DNA from: an uncultured Halieaceae bacterium
GTDB taxonomy: Bacteria > Pseudomonadota > Gammaproteobacteria > Pseudomonadales > Halieaceae
Direction: 5' to 3'
Length of the DNA stretch: 42,479 nucleotides
NCBI GenBank assembly: GCA_913056165.1
Contig: CAJXMD010000017.1
Location: forward strand, 1-42,479
Shown here: piece after piece, positions 16,331-25,395 of the stretch
How the letters are laid out: each line of letters opens with the position of its first letter
Numbering within the stretch: position 1 is the stretch's first letter
Notes under the pieces: model-generated
What the model was told of the DNA's origin: nothing
The model's database searches: none
Seen by the model: the letters and a program-made list of their open reading frames with translations, nothing else
Position numbers and translations under genes: made by a program

Positions 16331-17383
16331 TTAGGTGTTAGCCCCAGCAGCAGGGATCTGCAAACCGTGACAGCCAGACAAGGCGGTCTTAATGGCAGCA
16401 ACGTGAGTAAGGGGCGTGTCTCTGAGACTGCTCAGTAGAGCATCCCTAGATGCTTGCCAGGCGAGATACGGCGGGGTAAGAGTGTCGCCGAGTTGAGTTT
16501 CAATACTGCGGATCAGGGTCATTACCTCGTGTTCCCGTTGATTGAGTTGTGCCAGCCAGGGCTGTACGTCGCCGATGAAATACTTCAACACGACTCTCTC
16601 GACGATCTTCGCGGCTTCGGTGGCGCCACCACCGGGGCAGAGAGGGCGCTCTCGTTGTCGGAGCACGGCCGTGGCTCGCTCCAGTTCACGGGCCTGTACA
16701 GCTGCGGCCAAAAGAAGGTAGCCACCGTCCCCTGTTCGCAGAACCGCAAGATGACGTTCCAGTTCATGAGTGTCCGCTGTTTGCTCTCCTGAGAGCCAAG
16801 CCTGCACTTGTTGATCCACCCAACGCAGGGAGTCCAGCAGATCGCCCCCAACGCTGTCAGGATAGCCTTGCAGGGCTGTCGGTAAACGCCAAAAATCTCG
16901 CCACTCCACGTCCGTAAACAAAGCATTAAAGATGCGGGGGGCGAGCTCGATTTGTTTACGCTCGGAGATTGCTTCAAGGGACGACGCCAGCACAGTATCT
17001 CCAGCGCCGTTCATGGTTTTTATACAGGCGGGCGCAAGCGCCAGAAATTCCAAATCAAGGAGCAGTTGCTGCGAGGGAGATGCGTGGCGCCCAAGCAGGC
17101 TGTTGCGGCGTCCAATGTTGACCTGTAACTCGCAGGGAGCGAGGGATAGAAAGTCCAACACATTAATCGAACTGTTGTCGATCGGAATGAGGGTGATGCC
17201 GGCGTCACTGACTCGGGGTGGAGCAATCAGAGATCCATAGGGTGGCACTACTTCTCCTGCTGCGGTACCAAGACGCTCGATGTAGTTCTGCAGATAGGCT
17301 GGACCGGTATCCGGCGCCGAGCATGCAGCGAGCAGGAGCAGCCCTACTGAGCAGTGACGGATTAGGCGGCGATGCCGCAGCAT
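16331..17383 (-). CDS. DUF3080 family lipoprotein
   Basis: A 350-residue lipoprotein. The basic N-terminus MLRHRRLIRH leads into a hydrophobic core and lipobox LAAC (Cys21). The mature chain is mostly helical and fits the DUF3080 family seen in marine gammaproteobacteria: YLQNYIERLG near the start, the IDNSSINVLDFLSLAPCELQ region, and a C-terminal half of long helices. No enzyme motif is seen and no function is known. It precedes the DUF4136 lipoprotein on the same strand. The start at 17383 lacks a strong ribosome site but has no better alternative in front of the signal peptide. Confidence 0.8.
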   Translation of the reverse strand: MLRHRRLIRHCSVGLLLLAACSAPDTGPAYLQNYIERLGTAAGEVVPPYGSLIAPPRVSDAGITLIPIDNSSINVLDFLSLAPCELQVNIGRRNSLLGRHASPSQQLLLDLEFLALAPACIKTMNGAGDTVLASSLEAISERKQIELAPRIFNALFTDVEWRDFWRLPTALQGYPDSVGGDLLDSLRWVDQQVQAWLSGEQTADTHELERHLAVLRTGDGGYLLLAAAVQARELERATAVLRQRERPLCPGGGATEAAKIVERVVLKYFIGDVQPWLAQLNQREHEVMTLIRSIETQLGDTLTPPYLAWQASRDALLSSLRDTPLTHVAAIKTALSGCHGLQIPAAGANT

Positions 17384-17427
17384 TTGTCTGTTCTAGCCAA
17401 GCTTAGAAATGATGTTGTCATGCCGGC

Positions 17428-18063
17428 TTACGAAGATTCCGCTTGAAGGGCAGCCTCAGTCCGAGCCCGCCAGGCTAAGAGATTGGGGTATTTTTCACTG
17501 AGGTCGACTTTCGCGCCCCATTTGGCAAATACCACGGCCGCAAGCAGATCGATGTCGGCAAAGGAAAAAGTGTCGCCTGCGACAAAGGGGCGGGTACCCA
17601 ATTCATGCTCGAGGGTCTTTAGCGCCAGGTCCAGTCGGGCGCGTCCACGTTCTGCAAGGGCCGGTATTTGCGGCATGTCAGCCGGGCCGGGTAAACCTCT
17701 GGAGGCATAGGCGGGATGGCTATTTCGAAAAATCTCCGCGCAGGCCATGAAGACGGTGTTGAACAGTCGATGATTCCAGTTGAGGATCAACGCTTTTTCC
17801 TCATTGCTGGTCCCGAGTAGCGGCCGGTCAGGATGAAGCCCTTCCAGATAGTGGGCTATGGCAATGACCTCGGTGAGGCGACTGCCGTCATCAAGCAGCA
17901 ACGCCGGTAGAGTCGCCTCTGGGACGATTTCGGTGTAGTCCGCCTCAAGCTGGGCGGCTTTGCCCATATCGATTTGGACGGTGTCGATTTCAATTCCCTT
18001 ATAGTCAATAAACATCTTCAGACGCGCAGGGTTTGGTGCCGAATCGAATGTGTACAACTTCAT
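17428..18063 (-). CDS. Glutathione S-transferase family protein
   Basis: A 211-residue soluble protein with the two-domain GST layout. The N-terminal thioredoxin-like domain (1-80) contains SAPNPARLKMFI, the cis-proline segment ATLPALLLDDG, and the glutathione-contacting LTEVIAIAHYLE. The C-terminal helical domain (90-205) contains the folding motif FSFADIDLLAAVVFAKW. It probably conjugates or reduces small electrophiles with glutathione; glutathione is supplied by GshA encoded at 39-41 kb. The exact substrate is unknown. The ATG at 18063 has GAGGACC upstream. It is divergent from the cytochrome c gene. Confidence 0.9.
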   Translation of the reverse strand: MKLYTFDSAPNPARLKMFIDYKGIEIDTVQIDMGKAAQLEADYTEIVPEATLPALLLDDGSRLTEVIAIAHYLEGLHPDRPLLGTSNEEKALILNWNHRLFNTVFMACAEIFRNSHPAYASRGLPGPADMPQIPALAERGRARLDLALKTLEHELGTRPFVAGDTFSFADIDLLAAVVFAKWGAKVDLSEKYPNLLAWRARTEAALQAESS

Positions 18064-18143
18064 GATAGGTCCTCGAGGGTTTGTTGGATGGCCGTGGCTT
18101 CTGCGGCCACCCTAGTCCAGTTTTCGTGGCGCACGCAAATCGG

Positions 18144-18149
18144 TATACT
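18144..18149 (+). promoter_or_regulatory. Candidate -10 element for the cytochrome c gene
   Basis: TATACT lies 46 bases before the cytochrome c ATG within GGTATACTCC. The hexamer 17 bases upstream (TTTTCG) is a poor -35, so the promoter is only a possibility. Confidence 0.3.
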
Positions 18150-18194
18150 CCGCGCCTCAAACACTCGGCGTCAGGCCAAGACAGGAGTCAACCC

Positions 18195-18599
18195 ATGCGC
18201 TTTCTTGCTTTTCTTTGTTTGTTCGTTCCTTTGATCGCCGGCGCGGCGGATCTGTCCAAGGCCCAGCGTGCCGCAATCGAAGACCGGATTAAACCCTTCA
18301 GTGAAGTGTGCGTTGCCGGTGATTCTGCCTGCGGGGGCGGTGACGTGCAGGTTGCCGCGGTTGAGGCACTTCCCGGTGCAGCAAAGTACGCTACCTGCAG
18401 TGCGTGTCATGGTGCAGAGGGACAAGGTGGCGTGGGTCCCATGCTTGCAGGGCAGAGCGTCGACTATATCGTTGGTCGATTGACCTCCTATAAAGCTGGA
18501 GAGACGGTGGGTGCACAGAGCAGTCTGATGTGGGGTCAAGCAGCCGGTTTGAGCGATACCGACATCCAGGATCTCGCCGAGTACGTCCAGAGCCTGTGA
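18195..18599 (+). CDS. Secreted c-type cytochrome
   Basis: 134 residues from the ATG at 18195, which follows AGGAG by eight bases; the upstream in-frame extension would destroy the signal peptide. A Sec signal (MRFLAFLCLFVPLIAGA) is cleaved near residue 17. Haem c attaches at C68-S-A-C71-H72, and the sixth ligand is probably Met112 in the SSLMWGQAAGLSD segment. The pattern GPMLAGQ...YIVGRLTSYKAGE...DIQDLAEYVQSL is that of small class I cytochromes. Two extra cysteines (C39, C46) lie before the haem motif and could form a disulfide. It is a periplasmic electron carrier; the donor and acceptor are unknown. Confidence 0.9.
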   Translation: MRFLAFLCLFVPLIAGAADLSKAQRAAIEDRIKPFSEVCVAGDSACGGGDVQVAAVEALPGAAKYATCSACHGAEGQGGVGPMLAGQSVDYIVGRLTSYKAGETVGAQSSLMWGQAAGLSDTDIQDLAEYVQSL

Positions 18600-18655
18600 C
18601 GAGGTTTTGTCGCCTGTCACACCGCCGTTGCGGCGTACATTTTTGAACGTCACAG

Positions 18656-20191
18656 CTAGGCCATTGAGTGCTGGCGCAGTCGGTATCCCAAGGCTTCCAG
18701 TAGATCATCCTCAGAGACGTCTTGACTCTTCCGCATGTCGGCAATGGTTCTCGCCACACGCATCGCTTTATGGAGCGCCCGGGCCGATAGTTGGAATTGT
18801 TCGGCGACCTGTTCAAGCCACGCGGTAGTTTTTCCGGTCAATTGACACGCAGCCAGTAGGTCGTCTCCTTGCAGTTGACCATTTAGCACGCCCTGCCGCT
18901 CCCGCTGAAATTCCCTCAGGGCTCCTGGTGTTGTGTCCGTGGCGCGCGCGCTTTTGGGCGTTGGTTCTTTTGACAGCAGTGATCCCGATTTGAGGCGCTC
19001 CAGCTGGATGTGCATGTCTATGCGGTCAAGCACCGGTCCCGACAGCCGGGACTGATACCGACGAATCGCCTCGGGGGTACAGACACAGGAATGTCCCGGA
19101 TCTTGTGAAAACCCACAGGGACATGGATTCATTGCCGCGACGAGCTGGAAATCGGCGGGGTAGGTAAAGGCACCGCGCGCGCGGGTGATATTGATAATCC
19201 CGTTTTCCAAGGGCTGCCTGAGCAGCTCAAGGATTTTTTTGGGGAATTCAGGAAGTTCGTCCAGAAATAACACGCCTTTGTGGGCCAGGGAGATTTCTCC
19301 CGGCAGGGCATGACTGCCACCCCCGATCAAACCAGCTGCTGATGCACTGTGGTGTGGCGCTCGAAAAGGTCGCGCGGGTTCACCGCGGAGGCCCACAAGA
19401 TCTCGAATAACAGCAACCTCAATCCGCTCAGCCTCTGTCAGGGGAGGGAGCAAGCTTGGCAGGCAATTGGCCAGCAAGGTTTTACCTGCCCCCGGGGGGC
19501 CGACCATGAGCAAGTGATGCCCTCCTGCAGCTGCAATCTCGATGGCCCGCTTCGCCATCAGTTGACCCACCACTTGCTCAAGCCGCGGCTCCGGCGGCGC
19601 GGAGGTCTGTGGCTCACTCTTGGAGGATGTGCTCGCTGCCTTGGCGCGAGCTGATGTGTCACCCTGTTGATTGACTAGCGAGGGATCTTTAATGACTGCA
19701 CAGGTACTCAGCAAATCTTGTACACCAACGACCCGACCAGATTGTGGCAATGTTAGATCTGCCAGCTGGCAGGCCGGAACCATAAGCATGTGGCTGTTGC
19801 GACATCCGGCTAGCACGGCGGATAGAAGACCCCGGCAGGGGCGCACATCGCCATCCAAACCAAGCTCGCCGTAGCACTCTACTCCCTTCAATTCATCTGA
19901 CGGCAGTTGGCCGGATGCGGCCAGTATGGCGAGGGCGATAGGTAAATCGAAGCGAGCACCGGACTTGGGCAACTCCGCCGGAGACAGACTCACGGTAATC
20001 CGCCGGTCGGGCCATGCCAGATGGGAGTTGAGCAGGGCACTTCGAACTCGCTCTTTGGCTTCTTTGACGGTGCTCTCGGGTAAACCAACAATGGCAAAGC
20101 TCGGTAGGCCGTTGCTTATGTGCACTTCTACGGAGACAAGCGGCGCGTCAATGCCTGCCGATGTTCTGGAGAGAACTTGAGCGTGACTCAT
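18656..20191 (-). CDS. comM: ComM/YifB, Mg-chelatase-like AAA+ ATPase
   Basis: A 511-residue AAA+ protein of the YifB/ComM family. Residues 1-165 form the Lon-like ChlI domain (SRTSAGIDAPLVSVEVHIS). A Ser/Ala-rich linker (175-205) precedes the ATPase: Walker A GPPGAGKT (231-238), Walker B VLFLDELPE (307-315), a Cys-rich loop (NPCPCGF...HSCVC) and the arginine-finger region RLSGPVLDRIDMHI. ComM is a hexameric helicase that promotes branch migration during natural transformation in Vibrio and relatives. The ATG at 20191 has AAGGA six bases upstream. It follows ubiK on the same strand and ends convergently with the cytochrome gene. Confidence 0.95.
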   Translation of the reverse strand: MSHAQVLSRTSAGIDAPLVSVEVHISNGLPSFAIVGLPESTVKEAKERVRSALLNSHLAWPDRRITVSLSPAELPKSGARFDLPIALAILAASGQLPSDELKGVECYGELGLDGDVRPCRGLLSAVLAGCRNSHMLMVPACQLADLTLPQSGRVVGVQDLLSTCAVIKDPSLVNQQGDTSARAKAASTSSKSEPQTSAPPEPRLEQVVGQLMAKRAIEIAAAGGHHLLMVGPPGAGKTLLANCLPSLLPPLTEAERIEVAVIRDLVGLRGEPARPFRAPHHSASAAGLIGGGSHALPGEISLAHKGVLFLDELPEFPKKILELLRQPLENGIINITRARGAFTYPADFQLVAAMNPCPCGFSQDPGHSCVCTPEAIRRYQSRLSGPVLDRIDMHIQLERLKSGSLLSKEPTPKSARATDTTPGALREFQRERQGVLNGQLQGDDLLAACQLTGKTTAWLEQVAEQFQLSARALHKAMRVARTIADMRKSQDVSEDDLLEALGYRLRQHSMA

Positions 20192-20288
20192 CGATCATCC
20201 TTGATCTGTCAGTGGGGTGGTGTTGGGGCTCGGGGTTTGCCCGTCTAGATTTCCATGGGGTCCGCTGGCTTCTTGAATCTTCCGGGAT

Positions 20289-20585
20289 TTAACTGTTCCC
20301 AGACTTCTCCAGCTCCTCCGTCAACTCGGCCACCGCTCGCTCAAGTTCCTCTACTTTTGCGCGGGTTCGCTGCAGCACGGCGGTCTGCGCATCAAATTCA
20401 GCTCGGCTGACCACGTCAAGTTTGTTTAGGGCGGTCTTGGCAAGGGCTTTTGCATTACGATCGACCTGCTCCAGCACTCCACTCTCGTCCCGCACCAAGC
20501 GGTCGAATAATTCACCGAGACCGGGTGGCTTTAACGAGCTGATCCGCTCGGATTTTCCGGATCCTTCATCTTCCTGTCGCGCCAT
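20289..20585 (-). CDS. ubiK: Ubiquinone biosynthesis accessory factor UbiK (BMFP)
   Basis: A 98-residue protein of the YqiC/BMFP family. After a charged 20-residue N-terminus, the conserved stretch GLGELFDRLVRD leads to LNKLDVVSRAEFDAQTAVLQRTRAKV, then a C-terminal coiled coil (ELERAVAELTEELE). In E. coli, UbiK with UbiJ supports the soluble ubiquinone-synthesis complex under aerobic conditions. The N-terminus is a few residues longer than in E. coli. The ATG at 20585 follows GGAG by eight bases. Its position before comM is common in gammaproteobacteria. UbiD, another ubiquinone gene, is encoded at 33.8-35.3 kb. Confidence 0.9.
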   Translation of the reverse strand: MARQEDEGSGKSERISSLKPPGLGELFDRLVRDESGVLEQVDRNAKALAKTALNKLDVVSRAEFDAQTAVLQRTRAKVEELERAVAELTEELEKSGNS

Positions 20586-20693
20586 ATCAACATCTCCAGA
20601 GCCGCCGTTATTTGTTGGTCCACCACTTTAACGCACAGTATGGCGACACCGAACATCCATACCTCTCAAAATCGCCCTTGAGCAGGGCATGAG

Positions 20694-20710
20694 CGCGCCA
20701 TTGTGGTGCG
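20694..20710 (+). promoter_or_regulatory. Candidate NtrC-binding site
   Basis: CGCGCCA-TTG-TGGTGCG matches the NtrC dyad TGCACCA-N3-TGGTGCA at 11 of 14 positions, with the right half nearly perfect. It lies about 90 bases upstream of the sigma-54-like promoter, a normal enhancer distance. Confidence 0.55.
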
Positions 20711-20783
20711 ATGGGCGGAGACTTGGTTACTGTCGGCTCCTGAGTTAGCCCCGACTGTGTGTCTATAGGCCACTGTTTCTTAA

Positions 20784-21290
<507 letters not shown>

Positions 21291-21314
21291 CCCCACTCAA
21301 TACAGGAATCTGTC

Positions 21315-22550
21315 ATGGAGAACGAAATTTTTCAGTTGCAATACGCTCTGGACACCTTTTACTTCCTGGTGTGCGGCGCACTGGTTATGTGGATGGCGGC
21401 AGGCTTCGCGATGCTAGAAGCCGGTCTGGTCCGAGGTAAAAATACCGTAGAGATCCTAACCAAGAATGTGGCGCTGTTTGCAGTGGCCTGCACGATGTAC
21501 ATGGTATGCGGATACGCCATTATGTACGGCGGCGATTATCTGCTCAGCACGATTACAGGCGATGGAGTGACTGGCGCCGAAGAGGCAGCTACTTACGCAC
21601 CGTCGGCGGACTTTTTCTTCCAGGTTGTGTTTGTGGCGACGGCAATGTCGATCGTTTCGGGCGCAGTGGCGGAGCGCATGAAGCTCTTCAGCTTCCTTGT
21701 GTTTGCCGTCGTGATGACTGGGTTCATCTATCCGATGGAGGGTAGCTGGACCTGGGGCGGCAACCCCGTCTTTGGCATGTACACGCTTGGAGACCTCGGT
21801 TTCGTCGACTTTGCAGGATCCGGCATTGTCCACATGGCGGGTGCGGCGGCGGCTCTGGCTGGCGTCATCATGATTGGAGCCCGCAAGGGTAAATATGGTC
21901 CGAATGGCGAGGTGAATGCGATCCCGGGTGCAAATTTGCCCCTGGCAACCTTGGGTACCTTCATCCTCTGGCTTGGATGGTTCGGTTTCAACGGCGGCTC
22001 TGTACTGGCGACTGCGTCCGTAGAATCAGCGAATGCAGTGGCGGTTGTGTTCATGAACACCAACGCTGCGGCAGCGGGTGGTTGTTTGGCTGCTCTGCTG
22101 ACTGCCAAGGTATTGTTTGGCAAGGCAGACCTCACCATGGCACTTAATGGCTGTCTGGCTGGTCTCGTCGCGATTACTGCTGGGCCAGATACCCCGACGG
22201 CCTTGCTCGCGACAGTCTTTGGTGCGCTTGGTGGCGTGCTGGTTGTATTCTCGATCACCACCCTCGACAAGATGAAGATTGACGACCCTGTCGGTGCGAT
22301 TTCAGTTCACGGTGTGGTGGGCCTTCTGGGATTGATCCTGGTGCCTGTGACCAATGACGGCGCAAGCTTCTCGGGTCAGCTCATTGGTGCTGCAACAATT
22401 TCCGGCTGGGTATTCGGTGTATCGCTGGTCGCCTTCATGGTCATCAAGATGATCATGGGTCTGCGGGTCAGCGAGGAAGAGGAATACGAAGGATCGGATA
22501 TCGCCGAGTGCGGTGTGGAAGCCTATCCTGAGTTCTCCTCCGCCCGTTAA
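21315..22550 (+). CDS. amtB: Ammonium transporter AmtB
   Basis: A 411-residue Amt/MEP/Rh channel with eleven predicted helices. Landmarks: the first helix region MLEAGLVRGKN, the WTWGG loop carrying the pore-entrance Trp, DFAGSGIVHMAGA with the first pore His, WLGWFGFNGGS, and ISVHGVVGLLG with the second pore His. The acidic C-terminal tail (SEEEEYEGSDIAECGVEAYP) is where PII binding and gating act. The N-terminus lacks a cleavable signal peptide and begins LQYALDTFYFLVCGALVMW, resembling the marine ammonium transporter subtype (remembered, not checked). It is preceded by glnK and closed by a strong terminator, so the second glnK needs read-through or its own promoter. Confidence 0.96.
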   Translation: MENEIFQLQYALDTFYFLVCGALVMWMAAGFAMLEAGLVRGKNTVEILTKNVALFAVACTMYMVCGYAIMYGGDYLLSTITGDGVTGAEEAATYAPSADFFFQVVFVATAMSIVSGAVAERMKLFSFLVFAVVMTGFIYPMEGSWTWGGNPVFGMYTLGDLGFVDFAGSGIVHMAGAAAALAGVIMIGARKGKYGPNGEVNAIPGANLPLATLGTFILWLGWFGFNGGSVLATASVESANAVAVVFMNTNAAAAGGCLAALLTAKVLFGKADLTMALNGCLAGLVAITAGPDTPTALLATVFGALGGVLVVFSITTLDKMKIDDPVGAISVHGVVGLLGLILVPVTNDGASFSGQLIGAATISGWVFGVSLVAFMVIKMIMGLRVSEEEEYEGSDIAECGVEAYPEFSSAR

Positions 22551-22575
22551 AGCGAAAACTTTTGGAGTGTGTGTT

Positions 22576-22600
22576 GGGGCCTTCGGGCCCCTTTTTTTTT
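22576..22600 (+). terminator. Strong Rho-independent terminator after amtB
   Basis: GGGGCC-TTCG-GGCCCC (22576-22591), a perfect six-base-pair stem capped by a stable TTCG tetraloop, is followed by nine T residues. It separates glnK-amtB from the second glnK. A ten-base direct repeat GAAAACTTTT flanks it (22553-22562 and 22601-22610). Confidence 0.93.
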
Positions 22601-22663
22601 GAAAACTTTTTTCCCGAAGGCCGCCTGTGCCCATTGCCAAATTCTGCAGGCAGACCATAATGT

Positions 22664-23043
<380 letters not shown>

Positions 23044-23049
23044 TGCAAC

Positions 23050-23757
23050 CTAGCTAGCTGGTGAAACTCGGGATTGCAGCGTTGTTAAGACCTCGGGAAG
23101 TTCGCTCAGGCAGCTAATAATACCGGTGGCTATGTCGCTTGTAGCACCATCCCCAGCTAGCCATATGCAGTCGATACCTGCTCCCAGCGCGCCCACCACG
23201 TCATGGTCATGACTGTCGCCCACATGAAGCATTTCATGATGTGCCAGATTAGTAACTTCGCGGGCACGATCAAAAAGTGCCGGCGCGGGTTTCGCTGCCC
23301 CCACTTGTTCGGCCTGTAGGGCAAATTCAAAATGGCGGCCAATAGGGGTTTTGAAGACATCTGCGTTGCCATTGGTCAGGGCCCCGAGACGGTAGCTCTT
23401 CCCCAGCTGGCCGAGTACCGAGTCGCTGAAGGGGAACAGCTCGACATCATTGCGCCGTGCGATGAACGCCGCAAAAGCGTCCTCACTGGCTTGCCTCGCT
23501 TCGCTGGGGTCTACTCCCGCATTGGTCAGTAAACGTTGAATAAACCGCTGCCGAAATAAGCTGATGTTGTGTCGGAGACTAGGCTCATCCTCAAGAACAG
23601 CTTTTTTTAAGGCCAATATCTCGCTGTCTGATGTGTCTTTGAGTGCTTGCGGATAATGATCATTGAGCCACGTATTCTGGGCTTGCTCAGCTCTAAGAAG
23701 CGCGGGTCTGACGTCCCAAAGGGTGTCGTCAAGGTCAAAGGTTATGCATCGAATCAT
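23050..23757 (-). CDS. yigB: HAD-family phosphatase (YigB-like)
   Basis: A 235-residue HAD hydrolase. Motif I DLDDTLWD carries nucleophile Asp8 and Asp10; motif II is LTNG; motif III uses the Lys of GAAKPAP; motif IV is VGDSHDHDVVGA. The helical C1 cap between residues 15 and 100 fits the YigB/YjjG group. In E. coli, YigB removes phosphate from FMN and related compounds and its gene directly follows xerC, as here. The ATG overlaps the xerC stop (ATGA), so it is the last gene of the lptM-lysA-dapF-DUF484-xerC operon. Exact substrate in this organism is inferred from synteny. Confidence 0.88.
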   Translation of the reverse strand: MIRCITFDLDDTLWDVRPALLRAEQAQNTWLNDHYPQALKDTSDSEILALKKAVLEDEPSLRHNISLFRQRFIQRLLTNAGVDPSEARQASEDAFAAFIARRNDVELFPFSDSVLGQLGKSYRLGALTNGNADVFKTPIGRHFEFALQAEQVGAAKPAPALFDRAREVTNLAHHEMLHVGDSHDHDVVGALGAGIDCIWLAGDGATSDIATGIISCLSELPEVLTTLQSRVSPAS

Positions 23758-24668
23758 GGCTTATTTCGACGTCGCGCTCTGGGATGGGCAGCATCATAGG
23801 TTTTCGCCAAGTGTTGAAAATCCAGATGCGTATAAATTTGGGTGGTACTGATATCCGCGTGCCCCAGCAGCTCTTGCACGGCCCGCAGATCACCGCTTGA
23901 CTCGAGCAGATGGCTGGCGAAGGAATGTCGGAGCATGTGGGGGTGCAGTTTGGTTGCAAGATCGGTGGTGGCGGCTAATCGCTTGAGGCGCTCCTGCACC
24001 GAGCGAGGGCTGATGCGTGTGCCACGGGAGGAAACAAAAAGAGGGGAATCGATACTGACGGTTTCCTTACCCAAGGGCCTCTGCTTTAACCACAACGAAA
24101 TAGCCTCCAACGCGGGCTGACCGACAGGTACTGAACGAGTTTTACGTCCTTTACCGGTGACTGTAATGATTCGCTCTTGACGATCAACATCGCCCACGTT
24201 GGCGGAGACCAGCTCCGCGAGGCGGAGGCCCGATGAGTAGAGTAACTCCGCCATGGCCAGGTCACGAAAATCAAGTGGCGACTCGGGTGTCATTTGAAAC
24301 AACGCGCCGACACTGTCTGCATCGATACTTTTTGGCAATGGCCGTGCGGTTTTTGGAGCCCTAACGCCCAAGGCAGGATTGCCTATAGATGCATCCCGAT
24401 CCCCTAGATAACGAAAAAGAGCTCTTACCGCCGATAGCTGACGTTGAATGCTGGAACCGGCCAATCCCCGGCGGTGTTCGTTGGCTATCCAGTGCCGTAC
24501 ATCAACCTCTGCAATGTCTGAGCTCACTTTTTTGTCCCGCGACTCGCAGAAATCAATAAAGCTGGAAAGGTCCCGAGCGTAGTTGGTGAGAGTGTGAGGA
24601 GATACCTGACGTACATCACGCTGATAGGCGAGATACTGATCGCAAGCGTCCCGAAGAAGAGCAGTCAC
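23754..24668 (-). CDS. xerC: Tyrosine recombinase XerC
   Basis: A 304-residue tyrosine recombinase. The N-terminal SAM-like core-binding domain covers residues 1-95. The catalytic domain shows all six active-site residues: Arg149 (SSGLRLAE), Lys173 (TGKGRKTR), His244 and Arg247 (HPHMLRHSF), His270 (LLGHADIS) and Tyr279 (QIYTH). With XerD it resolves chromosome dimers at dif during division. Synteny (dapF-DUF484-xerC-yigB) identifies it as XerC rather than an integron or phage recombinase. The start is GTG at 24668, overlapping the DUF484 stop (GTGA). Confidence 0.96.
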   Translation of the reverse strand: MTALLRDACDQYLAYQRDVRQVSPHTLTNYARDLSSFIDFCESRDKKVSSDIAEVDVRHWIANEHRRGLAGSSIQRQLSAVRALFRYLGDRDASIGNPALGVRAPKTARPLPKSIDADSVGALFQMTPESPLDFRDLAMAELLYSSGLRLAELVSANVGDVDRQERIITVTGKGRKTRSVPVGQPALEAISLWLKQRPLGKETVSIDSPLFVSSRGTRISPRSVQERLKRLAATTDLATKLHPHMLRHSFASHLLESSGDLRAVQELLGHADISTTQIYTHLDFQHLAKTYDAAHPRARRRNKP

Positions 24669-25363
24669 GCTGAGTCTTTTGAATCCATGCAGGGTAGGGA
24701 CATCAGAACGTCGGCGAGATACTCCAAAAAGAGTGTCCCTACCTCACTGTCGTAGCGTCTGCTATCTGCCGACCCCACCGCCAGTATGCCAAGCAGGGTG
24801 TCACCGCGCACGAGGGGCGCGAGCGCCGCGGAGCCTTCACTCTTGCAGTCTGGGAACAGCGCGCTCATCTCTTCTAAACGAAACACCCCACAGTAGGCCT
24901 GTGACTGCCTCATCAGCCCCATCACAACTTGCGCGCGTTGGTCATCGACCGGCGTCATCACTGCGGATTTGTCGAGCCATATCAATTCGCCGTGTTCCAC
25001 CGAGAAGTGGTTTTTCAAGCCCGCGCTGATTATTTGGCCAAGTGTTGCTTCATCGCGAAGCTGCACCAGATCGAGCACCATTTGTCGCGTGGCCTGCAAA
25101 AGTTCATCGTTTGCCTGTGCTGTCTTTGTTATCAGAGCAAGACGATTACGCATCTCAATGTTTCGCTCCCGAAGCAGGGTGACCTGACGCTCTACCAGAG
25201 ACACTGCGCCAGCGCCCCCGTGGGGTAGTTCCATCGACATTAGCAATTCGGGGCGATGTTTAAAGAAGCTGGCATGCTCCCGAAGGTAATTCTCAACCTG
25301 ATCGCCTTCGACGATGGTCTTTACTGATTCGGGTGATGATGGGGAGGCCTTGTCTGCTGTCAT
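24665..25363 (-). CDS. DUF484 family protein (GAF-like)
   Basis: A 232-residue cytoplasmic protein of the DUF484 family, nearly always encoded between dapF and xerC. The N-terminus has the conserved QVENYLREHASFFKHRPELL and the following SLVERQVTLLRERN helix, a coiled coil to about residue 100, then a GAF-like sensor fold ending LAPLVRGDTLLGILAVGS and FLEYLADVL. No ligand or function is established. It is coupled to xerC by GTGA and lies 32 bases after dapF. Confidence 0.92.
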   Translation of the reverse strand: MTADKASPSSPESVKTIVEGDQVENYLREHASFFKHRPELLMSMELPHGGAGAVSLVERQVTLLRERNIEMRNRLALITKTAQANDELLQATRQMVLDLVQLRDEATLGQIISAGLKNHFSVEHGELIWLDKSAVMTPVDDQRAQVVMGLMRQSQAYCGVFRLEEMSALFPDCKSEGSAALAPLVRGDTLLGILAVGSADSRRYDSEVGTLFLEYLADVLMSLPCMDSKDSA

Positions 25364-25395
25364 ACGATTACCATCGTCCAGGGGTGGTAACGAGT

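Noticed and set aside
18622-18642. Terminator after the cytochrome c gene (CGCCG-TTG-CGGCG)
   Set aside because: The stem is only five pairs and the T-run is displaced by three bases, so it is too weak to call.
20630-20653. Second NtrC site near GCACAGTATGGCG
   Set aside because: When aligned to the dyad spacing only the TGG and a few bases match.
23754-24668. Tyrosine recombinase as evidence of an integrative element
   Set aside because: Its place in dapF-DUF484-xerC-yigB and full-length similarity identify housekeeping XerC.
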